A DNA stretch of 64,000 nucleotides from Herbaspirillum sp. LeCh32-8 (GCF_017814915.1 NZ_JAGIPZ010000007.1:62001-126000), one strand, 5' to 3'; positions 35,895 through 44,897 are shown, numbered from the stretch's first letter. Notes: generated by a model from the letters alone, not told the origin. Made by a program: numbers and translations.

Positions 35895-36224
35895 TGTTCC
35901 GGACGGCGGCCAGCCCAAAGGCGGCCGCCGCAATGCGTTTGATGCTTCGCCTGATGTTTCATTTCAAGCCGGCGTTTTCCGTGTCGTCACTGGTGCCGGT
36001 CGTCGTATTCCCGCAGTCTTCCTCCCCGCTGTTCCGCCTGTTCCGGCAATATCCCCCGTTTTGGCGGCCTTCGCCGTCCGGCTCGGCTCCTCCCACGTTT
36101 TTCAGGTATTTTCCCCTGCCATAAGTGCGCACCAATTCAGCCCATTCGGGCTGGGCAGTCGTGTTCCCATGCGCGCCGCGCCGGCGCGATGCCCTGTTTT
36201 GGCGTGCGCCGCGCCCCTCTGGTG
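35895..36224. other. Non-coding stretch between the small ORF and a converging LysR gene
   Basis: About 330 bases with a T/C-rich middle. An inverted repeat GGCGGCC/GGCCGCC (35905-35911, 35923-35929) just after the small ORF and CAGCCC-ATTC-GGGCTG (36138-36153) near the LysR stop may be weak terminators, but neither has a T-run. Nothing else was seen. Confidence 0.4.
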
Positions 36225-37130
36225 CTATGCGCTCGCGCCGCTCTTCGACGGGCGGGCGTGGAACTCGCGCAGGATGGAGAGAAACAGGTCCGAGCGATGC
36301 GTGGATGGCCGTCCGGGATCGGTCACCGCGCAGATCGTGTGCTGAAAGCTGGGGCTGCCGCGCCGGGCGCGCAGTGCGTAGCGCTTGCCGATCAGTTGGG
36401 CGTAGTGGGTGGGCAGCAGGCCGACATAGTCACCGGTGGCCACCAGCAGCGCGATGGCTTCCAGCCCGCCGGCATCGGGGCCGCGCACGTAGCCGCCAGC
36501 CGCCAGCACGGCATCCACATAGGGATGGGGACGGTAGACCAACGACGGTTCGCGCGCCGGGCGGCCTTCCTTGCCCTCCCGCCGCACCGATCCATAGATG
36601 CGGTGGCTCTCTGAAAACAGCGGCAGGAAATCGAATTCGTCCTCGCCCGGATAGCGGCCCCGGATGGCGACATCGACCCGCTGCTCGCGCAGCGCCTGGT
36701 TGAGTTCGGGAAACGTCATGACTTCGATGCGCGGCTGCACCATCGGCGCGCGCCGCTTCAACATGGCGATCGCCTGCGGCAGCTTGCAGTCAGGATGGCT
36801 CAGGGCATGCTCCACCACGCCCAGCGCCAGCGGCCCGGAGAGCACGCCGTGCACTGCGTCAATTTCCGGTCGGATACGTTCCAGCGAACGCAGCGCGCCG
36901 GTCGCCAACTTGAGCGCCACCTCGCCCTCGGGCGTGAGCCGGAAGCCCGCCGGGCCGCGCTCGCACAGACGTACGCCGAGGCGCTCCTCAACCTCGCGCA
37001 CGTGGCGGCTGATGGAGGCCTTGGACATGTGCAGCAATTTTTCCGCCGCGGCAAAGCCGCCCGCTTCGGCAACGTTGCAGAACACCCGCAGCGAGCGCAG
37101 GTCGCGCTCATCGAAATCGAGACGGATCAT
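36225..37130 (-). CDS. LysR-family regulator divergent from the ureohydrolase cluster
   Basis: A 301-residue LysR protein: helix-turn-helix in residues 1-65 (LRSLRVFCNVAEAGGFAAAE, LLHMSKASISRHVREVEERL) and an effector domain. It is divergent from the ureohydrolase gene across 170 bases containing a perfect 19-bp dyad, so it probably controls that cluster. The start MIRLDFDERDL is the usual type; a longer frame to 37172 lacks similarity. Confidence 0.9.
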   Translation of the reverse strand: MIRLDFDERDLRSLRVFCNVAEAGGFAAAEKLLHMSKASISRHVREVEERLGVRLCERGPAGFRLTPEGEVALKLATGALRSLERIRPEIDAVHGVLSGPLALGVVEHALSHPDCKLPQAIAMLKRRAPMVQPRIEVMTFPELNQALREQRVDVAIRGRYPGEDEFDFLPLFSESHRIYGSVRREGKEGRPAREPSLVYRPHPYVDAVLAAGGYVRGPDAGGLEAIALLVATGDYVGLLPTHYAQLIGKRYALRARRGSPSFQHTICAVTDPGRPSTHRSDLFLSILREFHARPSKSGASA

Positions 37131-37157
37131 TTTGGGGCGTTTCCTTGCCGGCCATAA

Positions 37158-37176
37158 AGTCTTGGAAAGCAAGACT
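37158..37176. promoter_or_regulatory. Perfect LysR-type dyad between the LysR and ureohydrolase genes
   Basis: AGTCTTGGAAAGCAAGACT is a perfect 7-5-7 inverted repeat and contains the T-N11-A core of LysR boxes. It lies 28 bases from the LysR start and 125 bases from the ureohydrolase start. Confidence 0.6.
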
Positions 37177-37300
37177 ATACCCCCAAAAGAATCATTTTTT
37201 ATTGCCTCATCGGCTGGCTACAGTAGGTTCACCACGGCGGCGGAACCCAAGCCCGCCGCCGCCCGGATCCGTCCCGATCTTTTACCCAGGATGCCCAGCC

Positions 37301-38272
37301 ATGGAACAACTCACCACACCTCCGCGCACCGGCCACAAGACCTTGCTTTACTCCGAGCTGGTGACCGACTTCACCGAACAGACGCAACTGAAATCCGACA
37401 TCGCCGTACTGGGGATGCCGTTCGGCGCCGCTTACGGCCCGCGCCAATACAGCAACGACCAGACCAATGCGCCCCAGGCGTTGCGCGAGCTGACCGACCG
37501 CATGGTGCGTCATCCTTCGCACTACGACTTCGATATCGACGGCCCGTTGCTACAGGAACGCGACGACATCCGCTTTGTCGATTGCGGCGATGTGTTGCCC
37601 GACCTCGCCAAGCCCGATGATCACAAGCGCCGCGCAGAGATCGCGGTGCGCCAGATCCTGCGCGGCGGCGGCATGCCCATCGTGCTGGGCGGCGACCACG
37701 GCATCACCAATCCGGTATTGCGCGGCTTCGATGAAGTCGGCCCGGTGACGCTGGTGCATATCGACGCCCACCTGGATTGGCGCGACGAGGTCAACGGCGT
37801 GCGCGACGGCTTGTCCAGCGTGATTCGCCGCGCCTCCGAGTTGCCGTTCATCAAGCACATCGTGCAGATCGGCCTGCGCGCCCAGGGCAGCGGCCGTCCC
37901 GCCGACTACCGTGCGGCCAAGGAGTGGGGCGCCGACCTGGTCACCGCTTACGAGCTGCATGACATCGGCATGGACGCCGTGCTGGCGCGCATTCCCGACG
38001 GCGGCAACTATTACCTGACCATCGACGCCGACGGCCTCGACTGCGCCATGATGCCGGCCGTCGACGGCCCCGCGCCGGGCGGCGTGACCTTCCTGCAGGC
38101 ACGGAAATTGATTCACGGCCTGGTGAAGAAGGGACGCGTGATCGGCATGGACATCGTCGAGATCCAGCCGGCCAAGGACAACGCCAGCAAGATCAGCTGC
38201 GTGACCGCCGGCCGCCTGATCGTGAACCTGATCGGCGCCACCATCCGTGCCGGCTATTTCGACAAGAAGTAA
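37301..38272 (+). CDS. Ureohydrolase (agmatinase/arginase family)
   Basis: Binuclear manganese (or nickel) enzyme hydrolysing a guanidino compound to urea and an amine. In 323 residues the metal ligands are H133 (GGDHG), D155, H157 and D159 (HIDAHLDW) and D242, D244 (TIDADGLD). The sequence after the last pair, CAMMPAVDGPAPGG, is typical of agmatinase-like rather than arginase proteins. Guanidinobutyrate, guanidinopropionate or agmatine are possible substrates. The next genes encode a RidA protein and a binding protein. The chosen ATG has a weak AGGA upstream; an open extension to 37145 lacks similarity. Confidence 0.88.
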   Translation: MEQLTTPPRTGHKTLLYSELVTDFTEQTQLKSDIAVLGMPFGAAYGPRQYSNDQTNAPQALRELTDRMVRHPSHYDFDIDGPLLQERDDIRFVDCGDVLPDLAKPDDHKRRAEIAVRQILRGGGMPIVLGGDHGITNPVLRGFDEVGPVTLVHIDAHLDWRDEVNGVRDGLSSVIRRASELPFIKHIVQIGLRAQGSGRPADYRAAKEWGADLVTAYELHDIGMDAVLARIPDGGNYYLTIDADGLDCAMMPAVDGPAPGGVTFLQARKLIHGLVKKGRVIGMDIVEIQPAKDNASKISCVTAGRLIVNLIGATIRAGYFDKK

Positions 38273-38373
38273 TACGCGAAACACGCGCAACGCATGGAAC
38301 ACGCCGCACACCGCGGGGCGCAATCAAGACATACCGCAGTCCCTTCAAGCAAACCTCATCATCGGGAACAGAC

Positions 38374-38787
38374 ATGGCACATACACGCATTCGCAAGTTC
38401 AACACCAAGGAAACCTATCCGGAGCAGAAGATCGACAACGACCTGTGCCAGGCCGTCGTGGCGCGCGGCACCATGGTCTTTCTGCGCGGCCAGATCGGCC
38501 AGGATCTCGACACCTCCAAGAGCGTCTGCATCGGCGACGTGCGCGGCCAGGCCGAGCAGGCGATGAAGAACATCGACATGCTGCTCAAGGAAGCCGGCAG
38601 CAAGCTGGAGCACATCTGCAAGGTCACCGTCTACATCTCCGACCCGCGCTTTCGCGAAGACGTCTACCTGGTGATGGGCAAGTGGATGAAGGGCGTGTTT
38701 CCGGTCTCGACCGGCATCGTCGTGACCGCCTTCGCCCGTCCCGAATACCTGGTCGAGATCGACGCCACCGCTGTCATCCCCGACTGA
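38374..38787 (+). CDS. RidA/YjgF/Rid-family protein
   Basis: A 137-residue small trimeric protein. RidA-type members hydrolyse reactive enamine/imine intermediates; other Rid subfamilies have amidohydrolase roles in catabolic operons. It shows FLRGQIGQDL, the family helix VRGQAEQAMKNIDMLLKEAG, and ICKVTVYISDPRFREDVYLV. The conserved RidA Arg region (VEIDATAVI preceded by ARPEYL) lacks the canonical arginine pattern, so it is more likely a Rid2-7 type. It is second in the ureohydrolase cluster. Confidence 0.88.
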   Translation: MAHTRIRKFNTKETYPEQKIDNDLCQAVVARGTMVFLRGQIGQDLDTSKSVCIGDVRGQAEQAMKNIDMLLKEAGSKLEHICKVTVYISDPRFREDVYLVMGKWMKGVFPVSTGIVVTAFARPEYLVEIDATAVIPD

Positions 38788-38835
38788 TTCGCCACGCTTC
38801 GACCACCCGGCCCCACTCTCCAGAAAGGACCTGCA

Positions 38836-39627
38836 ATGAAACGCCGCTCGCTACTCGGACTGATCAGCCTCACTGCGGCAGTCGCCTGCCTCTCTTCGGC
38901 CAATGCCTTTGCCGACGATCTCTACCAGACGATCATGTCGCGCAAGTCGATTCGCGTGGCGGTGCCGACCGACTACGCGCCCTATGGTTCGGTCGGCACC
39001 GACATGACGCCGCGCGGTTACGACATCGACATGGCCAACCTGATCGGCAAGAAGCTGGGGGTGAAGGTCGATCTCATTCCCGTGACCGCACCCAACCGCA
39101 TCGCTTATCTGCAAACCAACAAGGCCGACATCACCATCTCGTCGCTGGGCAAGACTGCCGAGCGCGCCAAGGTGGTCGACTTCAGTATCGCCTATGCGCC
39201 GTTCTTCGACGCCGTGTTCGGCACCAAGAAGGTCAAGGCCACCACCTTTGATGAACTCAACGGCAAGACCATCTCGGTGACGCGCGGCTCGATGCAGGAC
39301 CAGGAGCTGGAGAAGGCGGCGCCGGGCGCGGTGGTCAAGCGCTTCGAAGACAACAACTCGACCCTGTCGGCCTACCTCGCCGGCCAGGTGCAGATGTTCG
39401 CCACCGGCACCACGGTAGCTGCCGCGCTGCAGAAGATGAACCCGTCGCTGGACATGGAGCTGAAGGTGATCCTGGCCAACGCGCCGTGCTACGTCGCCAT
39501 GCCAAAGGGCGAGCCGACGCTGCTGGCCAAGATCAACATGATCATCCGCGAGGCGCGCACAGACGGCACCATCGACAAGTTTTCGCAGACCTGGCTGGGC
39601 GCGCCGGCCGGACAATTGCCGGACTGA
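38836..39627 (+). CDS. Periplasmic amino acid-binding protein (family 3), no linked permease
   Basis: A 263-residue binding protein with a signal peptide (MKRRSLLGLISLTAAVACL, cleavage near residue 27), then SIRVAVPTDYAPYGSVG, YDIDMANLIGKKLG, ADITISSLGKTAERAKVVDFS and a C-terminal FSQTWLG. AAAGGA precedes the ATG. It lies in the ureohydrolase-RidA cluster and is followed by a terminator, with no permease or ATPase gene. It may bring a guanidino compound or amine to an importer encoded elsewhere. Confidence 0.88.
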   Translation: MKRRSLLGLISLTAAVACLSSANAFADDLYQTIMSRKSIRVAVPTDYAPYGSVGTDMTPRGYDIDMANLIGKKLGVKVDLIPVTAPNRIAYLQTNKADITISSLGKTAERAKVVDFSIAYAPFFDAVFGTKKVKATTFDELNGKTISVTRGSMQDQELEKAAPGAVVKRFEDNNSTLSAYLAGQVQMFATGTTVAAALQKMNPSLDMELKVILANAPCYVAMPKGEPTLLAKINMIIREARTDGTIDKFSQTWLGAPAGQLPD

Positions 39628-39658
39628 TCGCGGCGGCGTGAAGCGCCCCTTGCATCGC

Positions 39659-39689
39659 ACGGCCGGTTCCCGAGGGACCGGCCGTTTTT
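39659..39689 (+). terminator. Terminator after the binding-protein gene
   Basis: ACGGCCGGTTCCC pairs with GGGACCGGCCGT (one bulged T) and is followed by five T. It separates the binding-protein gene from the MmgE/PrpD gene, which therefore needs read-through or its own promoter. Confidence 0.85.
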
Positions 39690-39728
39690 CGTTGGCGTCT
39701 CTTCCGAGACATGCGCACAGGAGTTCAC

Positions 39729-41099
39729 TTGACACAGTTATCCCATGAAGACGGCGGCGCCATCGCAAAGATGGCGCGCTGGGTGGCGGGCCTTGAGGCC
39801 GCCGATATTCCCGCCGAGGTGCGCGGCATTGCGCTGACCTGCCTGATCGACACGCTCGGCGTGATCGCCGCCGGTTCCGCGACGCAGGTGGCAGCGCATG
39901 CCCGCGCCGTGGCCGGCATGTCGGCCGGCATCGGTCCCTGCGCCATCGTCGGCACCGACCAGCGCTGTGACCTGCGCCGTGCCGCCTTCGCCAATGGCGT
40001 GGCCGCGCATGCGCTGGATTTTGACGACAACTGCTACGCCGGCTTCGTGCATGGCTCGGCCGTGATTGCGCCGGCGGCGCTGGCCGCGGCACAGCATGTC
40101 GACGCCGGTGGGGCCCAGCTGATCACCGCCGTCGTGGCCGGCGCCGAGTGCGAATACGCGCTCGGCCTGGCCAGCGCCAATGTGCTGTACGACCAGGGCT
40201 GGTGGACCACCGGCGTGCTGGGACCGGTAGGGGCGTGCGCGGCAGCGGCCAAGTTGCTGCGACTGGATGCAGCGCAGACCGCCCAGGCACTGGGCCTGGC
40301 GGTGGCCGGCGCGGCTGGCGTCAAGGCTTGTTTCGGCACCGATGGCAAGGCCTTCCTGGCCGGACGCGCGGCCGAGGCCGGGGTGACGGCGGCGCTGATG
40401 GCGCAAGCCGGCGCCAGCGGGCCGGTGGATGCCTTCGAGCACCGCAACGGTTTCGTCCGGCTGTTCAACGGCGGACAGTTTCATCCCCAGGCATTCGATG
40501 CCTTGGGGCGCAACTGGGCCTTGCTCGATCCGGGCGTGGACGTCAAGCGCATCCCGGTGTGCCTGTCGTCGCATGCGGCAGTCGATGTGGCGCTGGAGCT
40601 GGTGCGCGAGCACGACATTGCCCTCGACGAGATCGCAGCGATCTCCTGCAACGTGCCGCCCATCGTCATCGCCAACCTGATCCATGACGATCCGGCCACA
40701 CCGCAGCAGGCGCAGTTCAGCATGCCGTTCGCGGTCGCCGCGGCGCTGCTGTACGGCAAGCTGGAATTGGAGCATCTGTCGCCGGAGGTGCTGGCCGATG
40801 CGCAGCTGCGCGCGCTGATGGCGAAGGTGTCGATGTGCAGCGGCCCGGTGTGGGAGGATGAGGCTTATCGCGCTGCTGCGCCCGAGGGCGCGGAGCTCAG
40901 CATCGCCTTGCACGATGGCCACGTGTTGCAGGGCTTTCGCGATTTTGCGCGTGGCGCTGCACGCTATCCGTTGACGCTCTCGGAGATCGACGACAAGTTC
41001 AATGCCTGCCTGCGCTATGCGCAGTTGCGCCTGCCGTCGCTGTCGGCGGCGCTGCGCGCGCTGGAGACGCGCGGCAGCGTGCGCGGCTTGTTCGGCTGA
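39729..41099 (+). CDS. MmgE/PrpD family protein
   Basis: A 456-residue member of the 2-methylcitrate dehydratase / cis-aconitate decarboxylase / iminodisuccinate epimerase superfamily: LTCLIDTLGVIAAGS, NGVAAHALDFDDNC (typical HxLDFDD motif), AAALAAAQHV and GTDGKAFLAGRAAEAG. The start used is a TTG with AGGAG five bases upstream (MTQLSHEDGG); the in-frame ATG at 39711 lacks a good site. It has none of the methylcitrate-cycle genes nearby, so the true substrate is probably another hydroxy or imino acid. Confidence 0.85.
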   Translation: MTQLSHEDGGAIAKMARWVAGLEAADIPAEVRGIALTCLIDTLGVIAAGSATQVAAHARAVAGMSAGIGPCAIVGTDQRCDLRRAAFANGVAAHALDFDDNCYAGFVHGSAVIAPAALAAAQHVDAGGAQLITAVVAGAECEYALGLASANVLYDQGWWTTGVLGPVGACAAAAKLLRLDAAQTAQALGLAVAGAAGVKACFGTDGKAFLAGRAAEAGVTAALMAQAGASGPVDAFEHRNGFVRLFNGGQFHPQAFDALGRNWALLDPGVDVKRIPVCLSSHAAVDVALELVREHDIALDEIAAISCNVPPIVIANLIHDDPATPQQAQFSMPFAVAAALLYGKLELEHLSPEVLADAQLRALMAKVSMCSGPVWEDEAYRAAAPEGAELSIALHDGHVLQGFRDFARGAARYPLTLSEIDDKFNACLRYAQLRLPSLSAALRALETRGSVRGLFG

Positions 41100-41106
41100 G
41101 TGGCGT

Positions 41107-41430
41107 TCAATAGACCAGCGTGGTGACGCTTTCCCGGCGGGGCGGGCCATTGCCTGTGTCGGCAGCATTGCGCGTTCGCGCCGGCGCGTCGCCTGTGGTC
41201 GGCGGCGAGACCAGGTCGCCCGTCGTGCGCAGGGTTTGCGGTCGCGCGACATTGTCAGAGCAATCGACGACATAGATACCGGACGGCTCGATCATGCGGA
41301 TGCGGCAATTGCCGGTCACGACGGCGGAGATGGAAAGTTCTGCGGTGCGTGCGGCCAGCACCTGCTGCATCCAGGCCCAGGGACTGCTCAACAAGGTCAG
41401 GACGATGGCTGCTTTGGTCAGCTTGTTCAT
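41107..41430 (-). CDS. Small exported protein of unknown function
   Basis: A 107-residue protein with a clear signal peptide (MNKLTKAAIVLTLLSSPWAW, cleavage near residue 27, ...VLAA). The mature part has two cysteines (GNCRIRMIEP, YVVDCSDN) that could form a disulphide in the periplasm, and a disordered Arg/Thr/Pro-rich tail. GAGGAG lies ten bases before the ATG. Only seven bases separate its stop from that of the converging MmgE/PrpD gene. No family recognised. Confidence 0.65.
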   Translation of the reverse strand: MNKLTKAAIVLTLLSSPWAWMQQVLAARTAELSISAVVTGNCRIRMIEPSGIYVVDCSDNVARPQTLRTTGDLVSPPTTGDAPARTRNAADTGNGPPRRESVTTLVY

Positions 41431-41570
41431 GCGTGAAAACTCCTCGATGACGACACTGTATCCGCAGGCCGACGCCGGCAAAATCGGGGAAATTCTGATC
41501 GTGGAAATACTGAGCAGCGCCGGCGTTCCTGAGGGCAAGGTTGCAGCTCATCCTTGCGCCCGCGCAGACA

Positions 41571-42572
41571 TCACGGCGCGCTGAGAATGTGACGGATGCG
41601 ATCCGGCGTGGCCGGGTGGCTGGAGAGGTAGGGCGGAATGCTGCTGCCGCTGTCGTCGCCATGACTGCGCTCGTCGAGCCGTTCGAACACGTAGGCCAAT
41701 TTCTGGCGCGGCATGCCGTTGGCGCGGAACATGGCGATGGCGTAGTCGTCGGCCTCGCGCTCGAAGTCGCGTGAGTACTTCATGTCGACCAGCAGCGTGG
41801 GGATGTTGGCCAGCACCGCCGACACGTCGCCGAACAGCACGGTGGCCGCCGCGCCGACGGCCGAGCTCTGGATCAGGCGCCGCATCAGATGGCGCTGGTG
41901 CACATGACCCAGCTCGTGCGCCAGCACGCCCATCAGCGCTTCGTCGTCATTGAGGAGCTGCACGATCTCGTCGGTCACCACGATCTGGCCGGAGGGCAGG
42001 GCGAAGGCGTTGGGGCCGATCCTGCTCTTGCGGAACACGATCTCAAACGCAGGCGCATCGGGCAGCGGCGCGGCCATCGAGCGAAAACGCGCGACGATGG
42101 CATTGCGCCGCGCGGCCGGCAAGGCGGTCGGGGCTAGCACATGCCGGTCGAGAAAATCCAGCGTGCCGGCGCCGACCTTGCGGTCGACCTCCACCGGGAG
42201 CGCCTTGGCTGCCCCTTCGGCCGCCAGCGGCAGCAGCCACATATAACTCAGCACCACCACCAGGATCAGCGCCGCGGCTGCGGCCAGGGTAGCGCGCCAG
42301 TTCTGCTGGATGCGCACCACCAGTCCATCCTGATGACGCGTGCTGTGCAGCAGGGCGGAGAATGCCTCGCGGTCGAGGATCTCCAGATAGGCGCCATCGG
42401 GGAAGGTGACCTTGCGCGGGGCGCGGTTGAAGCGCTCCGACACGCGCAGCTGCGCAATGGGCAGGCTGCGCTCGATGTCGCCGCGCAGTTGCGCCACGCC
42501 GTCCACGACTTCCAGCGTTACCGCGTAACGCCGGGAAGTCTTGCCATCGTAGTAATGCGCCGCGACCTGCAT
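41571..42572 (-). CDS. M48-family membrane zinc metallopeptidase
   Basis: A 333-residue protein with an N-terminal soluble region of about 90 residues, a membrane segment (TLAAAAALILVVVLSYMWLL, about 94-113), then the peptidase domain with HELGH at residues 219-223 and the downstream EREADDYAI supplying the third ligand. Relatives act in envelope protein quality control (HtpX, BepA, LoiP), but this form is distinct from HtpX because it has an N-terminal extra domain. Four bases separate it from the upstream DUF898 gene, a pairing seen in other genomes. Confidence 0.9.
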   Translation of the reverse strand: MQVAAHYYDGKTSRRYAVTLEVVDGVAQLRGDIERSLPIAQLRVSERFNRAPRKVTFPDGAYLEILDREAFSALLHSTRHQDGLVVRIQQNWRATLAAAAALILVVVLSYMWLLPLAAEGAAKALPVEVDRKVGAGTLDFLDRHVLAPTALPAARRNAIVARFRSMAAPLPDAPAFEIVFRKSRIGPNAFALPSGQIVVTDEIVQLLNDDEALMGVLAHELGHVHQRHLMRRLIQSSAVGAAATVLFGDVSAVLANIPTLLVDMKYSRDFEREADDYAIAMFRANGMPRQKLAYVFERLDERSHGDDSGSSIPPYLSSHPATPDRIRHILSAP

Positions 42573-42576
42573 GCCG

Positions 42577-43710
42577 TCACAGCGAGAGGTCGAAGTCGAG
42601 CAGGTCGGTCATGCCTTCGCCGGCGGCCGAGCCGGCGGCTTCGGTGGAGGCGATGAACTCGTCCAGTCCGCCGGCCGGTTGCAGGCTCATGGACTCGATG
42701 CGGTAGCGCATCAGGCGGATCTGCGCAAAGGGCGTGTACAGGCCTAGCGTGCAGACGATGCCGATGACGTTGGTCAGCATGATCAGCATGGTGCGGCCCC
42801 AGCGCATGTCGCTGGCGAAGCGATGTTCGCCCAGGCGCGTGTGGTTCCAGATCAGGTTTTGCAGCAGCGTGAAGAACAGCGGCAGCGCCAGGAAGGACCA
42901 GACATACACCGACAGGAACATCAGCAGGAACGACAGGCCACCGCCATGATGGGCGCCGGCGCCCTCGGCTGAGGCGAGCGCGACGATGCTGCTGCCGAAG
43001 GCCAGCAGGATGGCGATGAAGCCGACCAGCCAGATGCCCATGCCCAGCAGGTAGGTCTTGTAGAAGCCGCCGACCGAGGCGTGGAACGAAAAGTGGCTGG
43101 TGCCGAAGCGCGATTCGTTGTGCTGGAAGCGCTTGATGCGCTGGTGGGCGAAGGGCGCCAGCAGGTAGAGCGTGAACACCGACAGCACCGGCCACAGCAG
43201 GTAGGCCTTGTAGGCGCCGCCGGCGCTGCCGCGAAAACCGAAGCGGATGCCGCGATAGCTGGAGTTGTACAGCTTGAACTGCAGGCTGCGCCAGATCAGC
43301 CACGGCACCGCCAGGCCCATCGCGGCCAGCGCGAGCAGGCCGAGGACCGGGCTCAGGTTGAAGGCGGTGTGGTAGACGAACAGCAGCACCACGGCGACCG
43401 CGCGGCCCTTGAGGATGGCGATGGCGTTGCCGTGATAGTCGAAGCTGGTTCCGGCTACGGTGGTGTTGCCATAAAAATAACGCAGCCGCCTTACCTTGGC
43501 CCAGGCCGAATAGACGCCTAAAGTGATGAGGGACAGCAGCAGGTTGACGATCCAGATGCGGAAGTACTCGGAGCCGCGGCCGCTGAAGCTGAAACGCTCG
43601 GGTGACGACGCCGGGACGGGCGCGGCAGGGAAGGAATCCGCCGGGTTGAAACCGGAGGCGCTGGATGGCGTGGCGTCGGGCTGGCCGTTCTGATCGGAGA
43701 TATCGCTCAT
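42577..43710 (-). CDS. DUF898 (YjgN-like) multi-spanning membrane protein
   Basis: A 377-residue inner-membrane protein with a disordered N-terminal tail (about 1-40), then about eight hydrophobic segments and the DUF898 signatures FSFSGRGSEYFRIWIVNLLL, TLGVYSAWAKVRRLRYFYGN and SYRGIRFGFRGSAGG. AAGGGG precedes the ATG. Function unknown. The close link to an M48 peptidase with extra domain suggests a two-component envelope system, which is an inference from gene order. Confidence 0.88.
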   Translation of the reverse strand: MSDISDQNGQPDATPSSASGFNPADSFPAAPVPASSPERFSFSGRGSEYFRIWIVNLLLSLITLGVYSAWAKVRRLRYFYGNTTVAGTSFDYHGNAIAILKGRAVAVVLLFVYHTAFNLSPVLGLLALAAMGLAVPWLIWRSLQFKLYNSSYRGIRFGFRGSAGGAYKAYLLWPVLSVFTLYLLAPFAHQRIKRFQHNESRFGTSHFSFHASVGGFYKTYLLGMGIWLVGFIAILLAFGSSIVALASAEGAGAHHGGGLSFLLMFLSVYVWSFLALPLFFTLLQNLIWNHTRLGEHRFASDMRWGRTMLIMLTNVIGIVCTLGLYTPFAQIRLMRYRIESMSLQPAGGLDEFIASTEAAGSAAGEGMTDLLDFDLSL

Positions 43711-43928
43711 GGAACCCCTTTTTATCTTGTTGGAAGGTAAGGCTGCCGTGCGGGTGAGCCGAAGAATCTATTGCTCGCAGTAAAATGTCAAGCGGGCTCC
43801 AATAGCCATGCGGTTTGTAGGGGTGATGCATGGATGGATCCTGAATGCAGCTTGCATTAGCTGGTATGACCTCCTGCAGAGCTGCATGCTTTGTGCGAAC
43901 ATATCGGGTTATGCGCAGTCCGATTGCA

Positions 43929-43957
43929 TTGATCCTGCGCAACCGCGCCACTACAAA
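43929..43957 (+). promoter_or_regulatory. Predicted promoter of the dienelactone hydrolase gene
   Basis: TTGATC and TACAAA are 17 bp apart, giving a leader of about 42 bases before the ATG. A perfect dyad AATGCA-GCT-TGCATT lies upstream at 43844-43858 and may be an operator. Confidence 0.45.
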
Positions 43958-44005
43958 ATTCCTCGACGCCGGCTGCGCCGGCGTACGCCAACCCAAGGAG
44001 CCCCG

Positions 44006-44773
44006 ATGTCCCAGTCCTGGAATGCCGCCGCAATTGCCGAGAAACTCGGTATTGCAGCCGCCGATCTCGCCATTGAAACGATCATCCACACGATCGACGG
44101 CGTCGACTACGAAAACGTGCTGCTGTTCAACAAGGCCAGGCCGCCGGTCTCCGGCGTACTGGCCGTGCCGAACTACTTCGGCATCCGCCAGCAGGCGCTG
44201 GAAATCGCCGCCACCACCGTCGGTGCCGAGCACGCCATCTTCGTGGCCGACGTGTACGGCAAGACCGTGCGCCCGACCAACGGCGACGAGGCGATGGCCG
44301 TGATCGTCGCCCTGAAAAAGGATCGTCCGGAACTGCAAAAGCGCATGAACGCCGCGCTGGAAGCCTTCCGCGGCCAGCAAAAGGTCAAGATCGCCGCCGG
44401 CAAGTTCGGCGCCTGCGGTTTCTGCTTCGGCGGCACCGCTGCGCTGGAACTGGCGCGTTCGGGCGCCGACGTGCGCGGCACGGTGTCGCTGCACGGCGCG
44501 CTCGACACCCCGACCCCGGACGGCAGCAAGATCAAGGGCGCGGTGCTGGTGCTGCACGGCGTGCAGGATCCGTCGGTGCCGCGCGACCAGGTCAACGCCT
44601 TCATCGACGAGATGAGCGCGGCCAAGCTCGACTGGCAGCTGGTCAACTACGGCCAGGCCGGCCATTCCTTCACCGATCCGGATGCCAACAATCCGGGCTT
44701 CTTCTATCACCGCCAGACCGCCCGGCGCGCGTCGGCGGCGCTGAAGAATTTCTTCGGCGAACTGTTTGCTTAA
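44006..44773 (+). CDS. Dienelactone hydrolase family protein
   Basis: A 255-residue alpha/beta hydrolase. The Cys-Asp-His triad is C140 in GACGFCFGG, D188 in HGVQDPSV and H220 in AGHSF, as in carboxymethylenebutenolidase, which opens dienelactones from chloroaromatic breakdown. VADVYGKTVRP and the end FFYHRQTARRASAAL are family features. The start MSQSWNAA follows AAGGAG. It stands alone with its own promoter, so a housekeeping esterase role is as likely as aromatic catabolism. Confidence 0.9.
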   Translation: MSQSWNAAAIAEKLGIAAADLAIETIIHTIDGVDYENVLLFNKARPPVSGVLAVPNYFGIRQQALEIAATTVGAEHAIFVADVYGKTVRPTNGDEAMAVIVALKKDRPELQKRMNAALEAFRGQQKVKIAAGKFGACGFCFGGTAALELARSGADVRGTVSLHGALDTPTPDGSKIKGAVLVLHGVQDPSVPRDQVNAFIDEMSAAKLDWQLVNYGQAGHSFTDPDANNPGFFYHRQTARRASAALKNFFGELFA

Positions 44774-44781
44774 AGCTTGAC

Positions 44782-44803
44782 CAGGCGGCGTATGCGCCGC
44801 CTG
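44782..44803 (+). terminator. Probable terminator of the dienelactone hydrolase gene
   Basis: CAGGCGGCG and CGCCGCCTG form a perfect stem with a TATG loop, eight bases after the stop. The following sequence (ATCGTATTC) is only weakly T-rich. Confidence 0.5.
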
Positions 44804-44868
44804 ATCGTATTCAGAGTACAGCCAGTTGTTTTCAACCATGAAACCAGCGAGCCAAGGTGCACAGCTTT

Positions 44869-44897
44869 TTGCAAGTCGCCCTTACCAGCGATAAAGC
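44869..44897 (+). promoter_or_regulatory. Possible promoter of the gluconate dehydrogenase operon
   Basis: TTGCAA and TAAAGC are 17 bp apart, about 150 bases before the first gene. Both hexamers are imperfect. Confidence 0.35.

Noticed and set aside
43862..43872. TGGTATGACCT as a third GntR-type box
   Set aside because: The last position breaks the palindrome, and the neighbouring gene (dienelactone hydrolase) has no link to the sugar-acid cluster.
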